DNA from: Limnoperna fortunei
Taxonomy: Eukaryota > Mollusca > Bivalvia > Mytilida > Modiolidae
Direction of reading: 5' to 3'
Assembly: GCA_944474755.1 (NCBI GenBank)
Contig: OX104112.1
Location: forward strand, 87,557,756-87,621,755
Length of the DNA: 64,000 nt
Shown in pieces: positions 1 to 30,009 of the stretch. The notes below the pieces were generated by a model, which saw nothing but the letters and a program-made list of their open reading frames with translations, was not told the DNA's origin and did not search any database. Positions within the stretch are counted from its first letter, which is position 1; each line of letters begins with the position of its first letter. Both the position numbers and the translations under genes were made by a program.

Positions 1-106
1 TCATATTTTAGTTTTACTTAATAAAACGAACAATACAGGTTTATAGGTCACTCTTTCACAAACTGAAAAAATCATGGCCTCTGTATAAAGACCACTTGTC
101 TTATGT

Positions 107-165
107 TACCTTTTTAACAATTTCCCTTCAAAGGTCGCTTTAGACAGGTTTGACTGTACTGATAG
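107..165 (+). repeat. unclassified interspersed repeat, copy 1
   Basis: A block starting CCTTTTTAACAATTTCC and containing GACAGGTTTG recurs with few differences at 17983-18045, in another intron of the same gene. It looks like one end of an interspersed element. The family is not recognised. Confidence 0.5.
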
Positions 166-207
166 AAAATTGAAAAATATGTTGTTGAATATTTGGAACT
201 GATTTTT

Positions 208-900
208 AGCCGAGTTGCAACGAAGTTGAACTCTGCTATTGTTATGATGATGGCGGGCGGCTGGGCGGGCGGGCATCAACAATTGGTTTCCGGACCATAA
301 CTCAGAAAGTTGTGAAACCAATTTTAATGAAACTTTAGGATATTGTTACATACCATAAGAGTAGGAACCCTATTGTTTTTTTGGTAAATCCGTTCAAGGT
401 CAAGGTCACAGCGACAGAAAAACCTTAGAAAATTTCTTGAATTAGGGGTTTCCGGACCATTACTCAAAAAGTTCTCAACCAATTTTATTGAAACTTTGGG
501 ATATTGTTACATACCATAAGAGGAGGAACCCTATTGATTTTGGGGTAAATCCGTTCAAGGTCAAGGTCACAGCGACAGAAAAACTTTAGAAAATTTCTTG
601 AATTAGTTGTTTTCGGACCATAACTCAAAAAGTTCTCAACTGATTTTAATGAAACTACATCAAGTACATATCTGAAATTTTACACAATGGTTCAATACTG
701 TTAGAGGATTCACATATTCATATTTTATGCAACTTGTTGATAAAGTTGACATTTTCTTGATGAAACCCTTCCTCACTTTGTCTCCAGTTTACATGTGATG
801 CCTGTAATAACTAATTATGTTAAATCTTAAAATGAAGACAAGGAAAGTTTTGGTTAATAAAATACGGCAACTCGGCTTTTGCACCTCTGTGCATATCGAT
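208..900 (+). mobile_element. family C HINE/Helentron-like non-autonomous element
   Basis: The element starts after a T-run with AGCCGAGTTGC and folds into a hairpin with a GAA loop (CAAC-GAA-GTTG). A GC-rich GGCGGGCGGGC stretch follows. The core holds at least two 161-bp tandem units (GGAACCCTATTG at 364 and 525). GCAACTCGGCT at 866-876 is the exact reverse complement of the first 11 bases, followed by a mini-hairpin (TGCAC/GTGCA) and a new T-run. No coding sequence is seen. It lies in the first visible WDR7 intron. Assignment to Helentron-related elements is inference from architecture. Confidence 0.65.
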
Positions 901-1111
901 TTTCATGGTTTAAGATAAGTTGCAGCTTGCTGGTTCTATGATAGTTAACTCTTCTTATTTGCTCTTATTGGATCAACTAGAACATTGTATTTTCCAGAGT
1001 ACTAAAATGTCCACATGAAATCCACAAAAATATTCATGGATAATGATGAATCCATAGTAACTAATGCATATGTATGAGAAATTATATTTATATATATTTT
1101 TCCTTCTTCAG

Positions 1112-19110
<17,999 letters not shown>

Positions 19111-20790
19111 TCCTCAAAGTTCTGAAAAAGACTTTAAGTAGTTGACTGAATTTATTGAAATAGGTTGCAATTTTGTGATATTTTCATGTTTGCTGGCAGT
19201 GAGGTAAGAAAGACAAGGAAGCTGCTGATCCTCAGAAGCCTTCATTGTTTGTTGGTTATATTATTGTTAACTTTGGCAGTAGTGAAACTTAGTTCTCAAA
19301 CTGATCCTTTTTTAATACTGTGAAAATTACCGTGATATTTGGCATTGTTAAACATTTATTTATTGAATCAGTTTGTAATTTATGATTTATATCCGTCTTA
19401 TAAAGGTCACATAGAGTCTTCATGTTTAGCTATACAACTTTAAAAGCTTTTTTTTTAATTACAGTACATGTATATCAAATGTTAAAATAAAACCTTTTAA
19501 AGATTGATAGATTATAATTGTTATTAAAGTACAACAATTTAGAATATAGTTTACAAAAAAGTGATATTTTGGTGTGTATTCAACATTCAAACTCCACAAA
19601 GATGTTAACTTTTTTTGGTATCAATGTTTCAGAATACATTTACTTAAAAATGATGCAGGGTAATTAATGAACAATGATTGATAGCTACTTAGTGTAACAA
19701 GTTCTCATTGTATGCTGTTTTTATAGAAAGTATTTCTTAAAACTTGTATGAAGGTATTGAGGTAAACTTCAATTTACTCTTTAATACATTCTATATATTC
19801 TATTCTATTGTTTGACTTTGTTGAACAACAGAACAGCTCAAGGATAATTGTCAGCCAGAAGGCTATATTTGTATTTTTATTAAAATATTTAGTATTATAC
19901 CTCTTTATACATTCCAGCATAAATATTTCTTCCATATAATGTTTTAACCAAGACAAGGAAAAAATTGTAATGCATATTAATGTATATCTGTATTCTTTCA
20001 TGATGGTGACAATGTTAGAATTTAAACTATACCTTAAAAAAAGCTTTATATTTTTATATTGTATATGAAGGCTTTGCATGCAAAATATTTTGTTCATAAG
20101 TGGTAGTCATAACCGACAGTCACCTGTTTGAAATAATTAACTCAGAATTTGCCATTTACAGCTGTCTTAGTATAAAATTAGAATAAAATATACTTATACA
20201 GAGGAAAACCATGTCTGATTCAACACATAATCCTTGGATAGGGTATCTGTTGTAAATTTTTAAGGTAACACCGGTCATTGTAAAAGGTCATAAAGGGCTA
20301 CACTTACAGACAACAACAGAAACCGTCTTTTAAAAAATATATAATTTATTTTGCATGAACCTAACACTGTAGTCAAATTAGTAATTAGATTTTAATAAGT
20401 ATAATTAAAGAAATAAGGTGCAATAAATACATGTAACTGAACAATTTAGTTGAGAAGGTTTGTGTTTGTTAGAAATTTGTTGACTTTTCTATTATGTTTG
20501 TTGTTACTTGCTTTTTATGTTTGTTTTGTCTGCATGTTAGTTGCAAATGGGTTATTTTCATGGATAAACAATTGTTTTTCTATATATATAATTTAACCAA
20601 GAATATGGTACTTTTTAGGATATACAATTATTGTTTTGTTTTTCATATCATACCTGTATATTTATTATTTGTTATTTTAAATAGAAAGATACAGTAAAAA
20701 GAAAGATTAAAATGAATGATTCATATATATTTTTTGGTTTTTAGCCCATTTAAAAATAAAGACTGACATGTGATTAGATGTTATGAGACT
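19111..20790. other. intergenic, no gene recognised
   Basis: AT-rich DNA after WDR7. It probably includes the WDR7 3' UTR. Short open frames are present on both strands without family resemblance or splice logic. No repeat was recognised by eye. Confidence 0.6.
19486..19491 (+). terminator. candidate WDR7 poly(A) signal AATAAA
   Basis: A canonical AATAAA lies about 375 bases after the WDR7 stop codon. The region is AT-rich, so chance occurrence is likely enough that only transcript ends would confirm it. Confidence 0.35.
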
Positions 20791-20797
20791 TTCTGTA

Positions 20798-21290
20798 CCC
20801 ATGAAAAGAAGTATCATGTTGCCTCAATGAAACAAAGTATCTTCTTGTCTCTATAAAACCATATTTCTTCCGTAAATAGCTGATTTCTGGTACAGATGAC
20901 CCAGTACAGATGAGCTCACGCGTACACATCTGCGCTCCACTCACGAAAAGACATAAAATTTCTATCACTCGTGAAAGATCAACCAATCTTTACCAAAAAC
21001 GTATGAAAGAACCTATTATTCTTTCAGCCTCAGTAAATCCAGGTATCTTTCTACATTATGAAACTAGTATTTTTCTACCATAATAAAACAAGTACCTTCC
21101 AGTTTCCATAAAACCAAGAATTTTGCTTAATCCATGAAACCAAAAAAGCTCCTTCAAAAGCCAGATACTAAATATTGTCCTGCCTCCTTGAAACATATAG
21201 ACAAGTATCTTGCTGTTAATGGAACCAGTCCTCTTGTTACCTATATGAAATCAAATATTTTGCTACATATATGAAACTTATATAGAAGCA
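20798..21290. repeat. degenerate ~35-bp minisatellite, interrupted
   Basis: Repeated, diverged units of the form ATGAAAC-AAGTATCTT-CTTG-CTC recur about every 35-40 bases at 20800-20875 and again at 21010-21290. The segment between them is a separate repeat (20885-21012) that appears to have inserted into the array. Confidence 0.55.
20885..21012. mobile_element. short interspersed element, shares both ends with 52953-53330
   Basis: The left end has CTGGTACAGATGA with a nearby CACATCTG, and the right end has CTTTACCAAAAACGTATG. The same two ends, in the same order and orientation, bound a longer stretch at 52953-53330. The short copy looks like an internally deleted version. The superfamily is unknown. 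Confidence 0.5.
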
Positions 21291-21605
21291 TCAGAAATAC
21301 AGGGTTAACACCAAATACAAGCACAAGCAAAAGCACAACACTGTTAGAATTGGATTTTAATACTGTCAACTTGTACAGATATTCTACCATGTGTAGAAGC
21401 TGCAGGAAGAATTGATAACAAAATAGGTCCCAAATTTTTCCCACCCTGACATCTGACAATTACCATATTATTGGTCAATTTGCACTGTGTGCAAGCCTGC
21501 CAAAAATGTTGCTTTACATTGGTTGAAGATTGGTAGTACTGCATACTCTGTCCAATCATTCCTCACAAAGTACATATAGTATTTAAAGTGATATGGCTAC
21601 GCAGG

Positions 21606-22343
21606 TTCCGGGTTATTTCGCCCCGATTACATGTTCTCATCGGGTCGTTTCGCGCCGGTTCTTTTCGCCCCGCAAAATGAGTCGTTTCGTTCCGATATAG
21701 AAGAATAGTTTTTTACAATTATTTTAAATGATTAATCAACTTGCAATTAAATGGCTTTAATTTTAAAAGTAGATATGAACACAATTCTTTGCAGTTAATT
21801 AATTAATGTCAACAAAATTGTTTCATTCACCGCTTGTTAATAGATTTGCAATTAAATGGCTTCAATTAAAAAAGCTAATAGATTGTTTATAATATACCAT
21901 TAGGTGGTTTTTATTTGTTATTTTATATACATACATAAAGGATAATAAACAATTCATTGTCTTAAAATAACAAGCAAATTATTAATTACAGCTGCTTATG
22001 CTCACCTATCAATCAGATAACCAAACATCAAACACCTTAGTCCGAGAATCCTCTGCCGTCCAACGCTTTTTTTTTTTTTGCGTCCCACGCAAAAAAAAAG
22101 CGTTGGACGGCAGAGGATTCTCGGACTACAAACACCTGCACCAAAAACAAACAAAATAATTACAGTATGTGGATAATCATATACAACAATCAAAAATAAA
22201 ACATGTATTATTATTTATAACATATATTTAACGGGGCGAATCGACCTAGTGCAAATAGACCATCGGGGTGAATCGACCCAGTGCGAACAAGTACTGGGGC
22301 GAAATGACTCGGGTGCGAACGAAATTCGGGACGAACTGACTCG
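21606..22343. mobile_element. group 2 element F1, GTCGTTTCGCCCC motif ends
   Basis: The left 95 bases repeat variants of GGGTCGTTTCGCCCCG about every 20-25 bases. The right 115 bases carry the same motif in reverse complement (GGGGCGAATCGACC, GGGGTGAATCGACCC, GGGGCGAAATGACTC). The middle is AT-rich, non-coding and hosts the hairpin insertion at 22038. The ends are therefore inverted arrays of one short motif. Confidence 0.7.
22038..22128. mobile_element. 91-bp perfect hairpin MITE with 9-bp target duplication
   Basis: Two arms of about 37 bases, starting TAGTCCGAGAATC, are perfect reverse complements around a loop of roughly 15 bases. The 9-mer CAAACACCT flanks the hairpin on both sides (22029-22037 and 22129-22137). 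A hairpin element with a perfect 9-bp duplication fits a recent Mutator-like type insertion; the superfamily is inferred only from the duplication length. Confidence 0.8.
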
Positions 22344-22569
22344 ATACCAATAACCAGCCAAATTGCTTCAGCCACTACAGTGTTATGGCCCTTTATTTAT
22401 ACAAAAAAGGCAATATTTTGTAGCATTTTGGCACTTGTTCAATGATGCGAATAACCTGCACAGATAGAGGTTCAGTCTTTTGTACAATCAACTCGTACCT
22501 CAACCAACTCGAACCCTACCAACTTGTACCTTTGCATTATTTGGTAGAATGAAAAGTGACACTAACTTT

Positions 22570-25500
22570 ACTTTTTACTTTTTCTTTAGAGGTCCTTAGT
22601 TTAGGCAAATATGCATCTCTGACCCGTTTGTGTTTTGGCTACCCGCTTCCGGTCTATATATATCGGGCTCAAACTTGATGCTTAGGGTTTTCCAAGCAAT
22701 GTTTAATTGACTTTTAAAACTATTTACAGTTTTCGCTTCCACAGTACTGGCTGGTAAGCTGTTCCAATAATTAATCCTTTGGGAGAAAGTTTGTTGCCTC
22801 TTTTTGGTCCTTGAATGTTTTTAGCTCACCTGGACCGAAGGTCCATGTGAGCTATTGCTATCACTTGGCGTCCGTCGTCCGTCGTCCGTCGTCCGTCGTA
22901 AACTTTTTCAAAAATCTTCTCCTCTGAAACCACTGGGCCAATTTTTTTCAAACTTGGCCACAATCATCCTTAGGGTTCCTAGTTTCAAGTTTGTACCCAG
23001 GGTGTTGATCAACAGACAAATATGGCCGCTGTTACTAAAAATAGAACATGGGGGTCAACACAGGTTTTTGATCATTATCTAAAAAACTATAATAGCTATA
23101 GAGAAAACCGTTACTTCAAATTGATCAGCAGCACATTAAGGTCTACAATAGTTGCTATTAGTGCGAAGTTGTGTATTGGCTTCTTGTAGGAGTTATTGCC
23201 CTTTTTTGACGATTTTTGACAAAATTTTTGGTATTTACAATATAACCTGAAAAATATACGAGGTAGAGTGAAACTGTAAATGGCAAAAATGATCAGCAAT
23301 AAAAGCCCTACAATTCACTTGATTGGTCTGAAATTGTCAGATGACTCTTTATATGAGTTATTGCCCTTAAATGGTAATTTTTTATGAAATTTTCCGTTTT
23401 TGTCCTGTAACTTTAAAACTATAACAGCTAGAGTAAAACTGTAAATAGCAAAAATGATCAACAATACAAGCCCTACAATTCACTGTATTAGTCTGAAATT
23501 GTCAGATGACTCCTTATAGGAGTTATTGCCCTTAAATGGCAATTTTTTATGAAATTTTCCGTTTTTGTCCTGTAACTTGAAAACTATAGCAGCTAGATTG
23601 AAACTGTAAATTGCACAAATGATCAGCAATAAAGACCCTACAATTCACTTGATTGGTCTGAAATTGTCAGATGACTCCTTATATGAGTTATTGCCCTTAA
23701 ATGGTAATTTTTTATGAAATTTTCCGTTTTTGTCCTGTAACTTTAAAACTATAACAGCTAGAGTAAAACTGTAAATAGCAAAAATGATCAACAATACAAG
23801 CCCTACAATTCACTGTATTAGTCTGAAAATGTCAGATGACTCCTTATAGGAGTTATTGCCCTTAAATGGCAATTTTTTATGAAATTTTCCGTTTTTGTCC
23901 TGTAACTTGAAAACTATAGCAGCTAGATTGAAACTGTAAATTGCACAAATGATCAGCAATAAAGACCCTACAATTCACTTGATTGGTCTGAAATTGTCAG
24001 ATGACTCCTTATATGAGTTATTGCCCTTAAATGGTAATTTGTTATGAAATTTTCCGTTTTTGTCCTGTAACTTGAAAACTATAGCAGCTAGATTGAAACT
24101 GTAAATTGCACAAATGATCAGCAATAAAGACCCTACAATTCACTTGATTGGTCTGAAATTGTCAGATGACTCCTTATAGGAGTTATTGCCCTTAAATTGC
24201 AATTTTTTATGAAATTTTCCGTTTTTGTCCTGTAACTTAAAAACCATAGCAGCTAGAGTGAAATAATAAATTGCAAAAATGATCAGCAAAAAAGCCCTAC
24301 AATTCATTTAATTGGTCTGAAATTGTCAGATGACTCCTTATAGGGGTTATTGCCCTTAAATGACAATTTTGTTAAGAAATTTTCCATTTTTGTCCTTTAA
24401 CTTGAAAACTATAGTAGCTAGATTAAAACTGTAAATTGCACAAATGATCAGCAATAGAAGCCCTACAAATGATTGCTTAGTCCAAAAATTGCAAGATGAC
24501 TCTTTATAGGAGTTATTGCCCTTTCATTATGAATTTGGACATATGAACAGTTTTTTAATTATAAATTAGTCTATAACACACCTATTAGTAGAGTAAAACT
24601 GTAAATTTCTAAAGTACCCTAAAGGACAATGCCTAAAAACCATTTAATTTTCAGAAATTGTGGATGGCACCTTATAGGAGTTATTGTATTTAACAAATTT
24701 TTTGAAGAAATGTTTAGTTTTTGCACAGTAACTTAAAAGCTATAACAACTAGACTGAAACTGTTAATTTCAAAAATTTTAATATAGTTTAAGTCATTTGG
24801 ATTCCAGGTGAGCGATTACAGGCTCCTGGGAGCCTCTAGTTTCAGTAATTTCAATTTATGCCCTCTAGTGTTGATGCTATTGGTGGTCAAAGGTAACATA
24901 TTGCCTATCTCTACTTTGTCGATATTGTATCGAAGTTTGTAAGTCTCGATCATATCTGCTCTGACTCGCCGATATTGTAGTGAAGGTAAACCAAGCCTTC
25001 TGAGCCTGTCACTATAACTTAAATGTTCAATACTTTTTACCAGGCGTGTTGTAGCTCTTCTTTGGACTGATTCAATAAGTATGGCCTCCTTTTTATTTGC
25101 GACTGACCAGACTGTTCTTGCATACTCTAGATGTGGTCTAACCAGGCTTTTGTACAGGGTTATAAACATTTCACTATCCAAATATTTAAAGGATCTTTTA
25201 ATTATACCCAGCTTCTGATTTGCCTTATTAACCTGGCTCTGTATATGCTCCTCAACGTTGAGATTTTCATCTATAATCACACCTAGGTCCTTTTCTGATG
25301 TTGTCGTATCTATTATTTGGTCCTCCATATGATATCTGTAATCACTGATTGCACCGAGGTGCATATGTTTACATTTGCTCTTGTTAAATTTTAATAGCCA
25401 TTTGTATGACCAGTTTGTTAATTTATTGATGTCCTTTTGCAGACTCTGACTTTCTTCCTCGTTAGTGACTGTTGCATATACTTTAGTGTCATCTGCAAAA

Positions 25501-26400
25501 AGTTTAACCATGTTTTCAAGTGCGTCTGGTAGGTCATTAATATAGATGGTGAAGAGAATAGGACCTAGAACACTCCCTTGTGGTATTCCACTAGTAACTT
25601 CTTGCCTATTAGAGCTTTTGCCGTTAAGTGTGACCCTTTGTTTTCTGTCATGCAGAAAATCTTCCACCCAGTTTAATAGATCCCCTGTAATACCATAGCC
25701 TCTCAGTTTATGTACCAGTCTCTTATGTGGCACGGTGTCAAATGCCTTCTGAAAATCTAAATAAATGCAGTCAATAGGTTTTCTATTTTCTAGTTCTTCT
25801 GACCATTTTTCCATGACCTCCATGAGTTGTGTAGTACACGAGCGCCCCTTCCTAAAGCCATGCTGATGACTGGAGTATAGTTGGTTTGTTTCCATGTGTT
25901 CCATTAGGGCATCCCTAATTAGTCTCTCCATCAATTTACATAGTGTTGATGTTAGGCTAATAGGTCTATAGTTGTCTACTTTATTTTTCGGGCCTTTTTT
26001 ATGATGGGGGTTATGTTAGCCATTTTCCATGCTTCAGGTAATTTGCCTTCGTCTAATGATTGCTGAAATATAGTTGTGACTGGTTTTTTTTATACTATTT
26101 GCTGTTTCCTTAAGTAGTTTTGGGTGTAATTTATCTGGTCCTTGGGATTTATTTTCATTTATTGACGCTAGGAGTTTGCCTACAATTTCTACATCAAAGG
26201 TAATGGTTTCAATAGTTTGGTCTGTCCTTTTTTTTGAATGCAGGAAGATCATTAGTATTTGATTCTTTAGTGAAGACACTTTGAAAAATGTATTGAAGAA
26301 TTCTGCTTTTTCTGTATTGTCAGTTTTGATTGCGCCATCTCCATCTATTATGCAGTTAATATTTTCTTTGATTTTTGTTGTTTTTGACACAATCTGAAAA
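22570..26400 (-). pseudogene. non-LTR retrotransposon (LINE) reverse transcriptase, split by family A copy A2
   Basis: Read on the minus strand from 26390: an N-terminal RT part with NKSQGPDKLHPKLLK (26390-26034), a frameshift zone around 25935-26090, then the RT palm in one frame to 24840 with SGIPQGSVLGP, FADDTKVYA (the F/YADD catalytic box) and GVIIDENLNVEEHI. At 24839 the frame runs into family A element A2. The missing C-terminal part resumes on the far side of it (22822 to about 22600) with KKRQQTFSQRI and YWNSLPAS, a typical LINE ending. The copy is dead through frameshifts and the 2-kb insertion. It resembles the CR1/L2/Rex group; the clade is not proven. Confidence 0.85.
22823..24839 (+). 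mobile_element. family A HINE/Helentron-like element, copy A2 (165-bp core)
   Basis: Starts AGCTCACCTGG after TGTTTTT; the 5' hairpin has GGACC-GAA-GGTCC. Four GTCCGTC-type units follow. The core is a tandem array with CAGATGACTC at 23338, 23503, 23668, 23833, 23998, 24163 and 24327, that is 165 bases apart with one 164 step. Alternate units share variants, hinting at a 330-bp dimer. The end is CAGGTGAGCG, a GGCTC/GAGCC hairpin and CTCTAG before TTT. Its borders are fixed by the LINE frame it interrupts. Confidence 0.85.
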
Positions 26401-26459
26401 TTGCTAAAATTATGTTAAACTAAAAAAAAAATTTGTAATATTAATTGTACAGCACTTTT

Positions 26460-26576
26460 CAATCTAATTAAACTTAAATCTTTCACTTGCTCCTCCCTCT
26501 TTGCTATGTTCGTTGCAACGAAGCGACCATAGCAAAAAGGGGGAGCAAGTGAAAGATTTAATTTTAATTAGATTGA
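26460..26576. mobile_element. foldback element, CAATCTAATTAAA ends
   Basis: Two arms of about 45 bases, with CTTTCACTTGCTCC and its reverse complement, CAATCTAATT and AATTAGATTG, surround a short loop. A related, partly preserved copy lies at 30010-30105. No convincing target duplication was seen. Confidence 0.65.
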
Positions 26577-26859
26577 GATCTTATGCACTTACAAAAAACA
26601 AAGCAAGCAAACAAAAATATTAAACACAAGACAATTTTAAAACAAGATGCATATCGTATAAGAAATATATTTTTAAATCGGCGTTTATGTAACACCAGTC
26701 TTTGGTTGTCTAAAGGCACTATAAACAGTTACATATATTTTAATATTATAAACAGTTGTAATTGATTTAGACGTCTTGTGATGGTGTATTAAGCTGCTCG
26801 CATATCCAAAGAAGTTGGCTGGCGGAGATCTGACCGCTAGAATACAAATCCCACAACTT

Positions 26860-27260
26860 GACAAATTCCGCCTATATCTATTTCGTAGTGGATCTCTGCT
26901 GCCGACTAAGTTTGGATTCTGTATCCATTTTTTGTGCGTGGATAGAAGAGCAGCTTCTTCTTGTATTTTTTGTAACTAGCAGATAAAAAGGCTTCTTCTC
27001 ATCGTCGTATCTCTTGTCAATGCGACGCTGCCACCGTTCAACATCTTTGTTCGTTCTGGTGGGTTGCGTGGAACCAGTCCATGACTCGACGGGACAAACA
27101 TTGGTCAACGATGCGCCTTCTATGTACTGCAAAAGATGTACTGGATCTGTCTAAAGTCCTTTTAGCTTTGCTGGTGAATTTGTTCGGTTGGTAGGAATGG
27201 CAATGCCATCAGCTTTTTAATTGTCTTGAAAATACTGTCATCTTGTCGGTAGGCTGGCTT
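26860..27260 (-). pseudogene. Mutator-like (MULE) transposase C-terminal relic
   Basis: Read on the minus strand from about 27260: KLMALPFLPTEQI, then past an in-frame stop and a shift, QYIEGASL, RTNKDVERWQRRIDKR, KKPFYLLV and KLSRQQR. The series 'LMALPFLP ... W ... TN-DVE-WH-R ... PFY-L' is the signature of the C-terminal part of MULE-family transposases common in invertebrate genomes. Stops and frameshifts make it a relic. It lies inside element F2 and is the only transposase trace seen in a group 2 element here. Confidence 0.7.
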
Positions 27261-27680
27261 GGATTTTTTTTAATTAAAAACTTTAAATTGTTAAGTGCAC
27301 CATTTGCGACAAGAGAAAAATAAGTGGTCGTTAATTGGATCCCTTTTTTGAAATTAATTGTTGAAAAGCCTAATCTATTCACAACTCATATACCCAAGCC
27401 TCAAATTAAGAAAGTTGTTCACAACGGTTGTTGAAGTTTTATCCGTTGTTTTTAAATACAAATATAAATATGCGTTGAATTTGTATTTTCTAAATAAACT
27501 GCAAAATAATTGTAAAAGGTTCGGATATTTTGATACATTTTTATCTAATACACAGTAAACATTTTCATTTAGAACTAATTGAGAACATTCTGTACAGAAT
27601 TTACAGATTTACTACATGTATATTAAAATGCAAAAAAGTATGAGTTGTTCAAGGTACGAGTTGACCTGCACCCGAGATAC

Positions 27681-28369
27681 CTAATATGACGTATTACAAC
27701 ATCCATCTGTTATGCCTTATGCAAAAAAGAGAAAGTCCCAAGGTCGATATTTGCAACCAACTGGAAGATGAAGTAACAATAGCACACGCTATTCCTTCTA
27801 TTAAACGATCATTGACACCAATACCAAAACACTCTATAAATATAATTAATTAAATAAATATTTTGGTAACCCCGAATCAATTGCAGATGTTTCCGACTGA
27901 TGTGACTTATCAGATTCCAGGGACAGTCTATACTAAGTCTATATTGGTATAGACTGTCCCTGTCATATTCCATATAATCAATATGACTGACGAATACGTA
28001 TTAACTAGCCCGTTTCTATATATAGGTCGTCAAACACTGTACATGTATCCTGTTGAATGAATTTCCTCAAATGGAACCAGTTGCACATACACATTCACAT
28101 GCAAGGTTTTGTTTTTGGATACATTAGACTAAGGCAATGATAGTAAAACATTCGATGATGAGCTATCAATACTGAGTAGAACATGGGCCGGAAGTTCCTA
28201 CTCACACCATCAAAGGTAAAAAAAACCAAAAGAGATCCTACGTGATTTATATTAATAAAGTACAGGTTTCTGGACAAATCTAATCCTTGTATGCCTCACG
28301 AAAGATTTCAGCGAGTTCGTTTTTTGTTGCATAAATCAGAAACCTATAAATTAGTTATACTAGTCCTGG
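27681..28369. other. no gene; short palindrome at 27920-27960
   Basis: GGGACAGTCTATAC (27920-27933) and its exact reverse complement (27947-27960) form a 14-bp stem with a 13-base loop, probably a foldback remnant. Nothing else was recognised. AACCTATAAAT and TAGTTATACTAGTCC near 28345-28365 recur near 30364-30400. Confidence 0.5.
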
Positions 28370-28565
28370 CAAAAATGAAGACTCTTGGCCGCTACAAAAG
28401 GCTAAATATACGCCCCTAACCAACAAGCTATACTTTTCCAGTGGCAGTCAAAATTGTGTTCCCTATGTCCCATCCAACCTCTTTTTCCGTTGATTTATTG
28501 TTTGTTAACTCTTTCTCGCCCTGAATATAGCTGAAATACTGCTCGCTGGACGTAAAGCAAATATC

Positions 28566-28607
<42 letters not shown>

Positions 28608-28610
28608 GTG
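28370..28610 (+). mobile_element. 3' end of LINE/SINE family with (ATCA)n tail
   Basis: Contains GGCCGCTACAAAAGGC, CAGTGGCAGTCAAAATTGTG, then CCTGAATATAGCTGAAATA, GCTGGACGTAAAGCAAATA and an (AATC)n tail. The same series occurs in reverse at 56230-56660. The last 60 bases match the 3' end of the LINE at 36591-37252. Confidence 0.75.
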
Positions 28611-29545
28611 AATCTTGGGACAAAGTGACTTTATTTTTTCACCACCGGTCTGATGATTTACTTGGCGAGTCCACCATCTATTAATCGTTTCAAGCGTGTG
28701 TTTTTTCTGTGTTGTTCTGTCCATATCTTACCGGACTACTATAACTAACTGATTTATGGAAACTATGAATAAATTATTACATGAATAATGTAAAACCAAA
28801 GTTTTCTGTTCTTTATTTATCATATATTTTTGTAGACCTGATTCAACTGTTTTTCAACCATTGGCTGTTGTTATCTTAAAAATTGACCTTGTTTATAACT
28901 GTTAACTGTTTTTACAGACTTTTCTCTGTTTTTTATTATTTCATTTTATTCACAACTTTTTAAAATGTAATTGAGTTTTCCTATGAAAGGATGAATATAC
29001 GTATGATCACATACTAGTTACTGAGTAATGTATGCATTTTCCCGCCGTATCGCCCTTCGATTTAACTGTTTTTCGATTTTTTAACTCACTGTTTTCTGTT
29101 TTCTCATGTATTTTGTTGTTATCTGTTATCATTATTTTAAATTTACTGTTATCTGGTTTTTTTTGGAAAAATAAAAAAATTGTTAACCATGTTAATTGAT
29201 CCCCTTTAAATTAAACCCCTTGTAATATGACGTAAATGGCCGAGAGATGTATTGTGTAGGAAAAGTGGCCTTGAAGGTAAGGGATCTCCCTTTAATATAT
29301 TTTTAGTCATCATCAATGAATCTACTGCGTCATGACTTCGTTTGTGACGTATCGGTTCATTCTTATGATTGGTTAGTCAGTGACGGTTAGCTCAATTGTA
29401 CGGAAGCTTTTTAGGACCTCAAAAAATATTTTTTTAATCGAGATCAGTATTTTTTAATCGTCATAACGAATTCCCGAACCCGTGATCACGAATTCAAGTT
29501 GCAATGAAATATATGTCATATCTATGCGACCATGTTAGATGCAAA
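28611..29545. other. no feature recognised
   Basis: AT-rich DNA in which CTGTTNTCTGTTT-like words recur at irregular spacing between about 28860 and 29160. No coding, SINE or element borders were recognised. Confidence 0.4.
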
Positions 29546-30009
29546 CCCGGGGGGGGGGGTAATTTTTAGGGTGGGAATGTGCTATTTTTTATTTGAATTC
29601 AATACCCATATTTATATAAAATTTTCAATTTTCATGACCAATATTTATATAAAATTTCAATTTTCATGACCCATAGTTATATAAAATGGACCTGAATTTT
29701 CATAACCCATATTTAAATTCAGTAAACTTAAAAGAAGGTCATATTTATACACACAAAATGATAACATAGTGAAGAAGAAAACACACTGTCATTATTAAAA
29801 TTACATTTTATCATATTATAAACATGACCCATATTTATACGAGACTAGATTTGTTTCAATTAAGATTAAAAAGCATACAAATTTTTATATACGACTTTAA
29901 AAAACGATACATATTTTATATAAATTTTTGAAAAAAAAACTACCCATATTTTTGGCACATATATATGTATAACTTTATATAGGAAGTTACCCCCCCCCCC
30001 CCCCCCGGG
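29546..30009. mobile_element. element with poly-G/poly-C inverted ends
   Basis: The left end is CCCGGGGGGGGGG then TAA. The right end is TTACCCCC... ending CCCGGG, its reverse complement with a longer run. TGCAAA stands directly outside both ends (29540-29545 and 30010-30015). Inside, diverged units of ACCCATATTTATATAAAA recur. Non-coding. The superfamily is unknown. Confidence 0.55.

Larger units (their letters stand above)
22455..27680. mobile_element. group 2 element F2, CAACTCGTACC motif ends, host of nested insertions
   Basis: The left end (about 22455-22545) has ACCTGCA, then CAACTCGTACC, CAACTCGAACC and CAACTTGTACC, then TTTGCATT. The right end (about 27615-27680) has these in reverse complement: AATGCAAA, GAGTTG, GGTACGAGTTG, TGCAGGT-like. 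The interior contains a minus-strand Mutator-like transposase relic (26860-27260), a LINE reverse transcriptase relic, a foldback element and a family A copy. The exact outer borders were not resolved. Confidence 0.5.
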
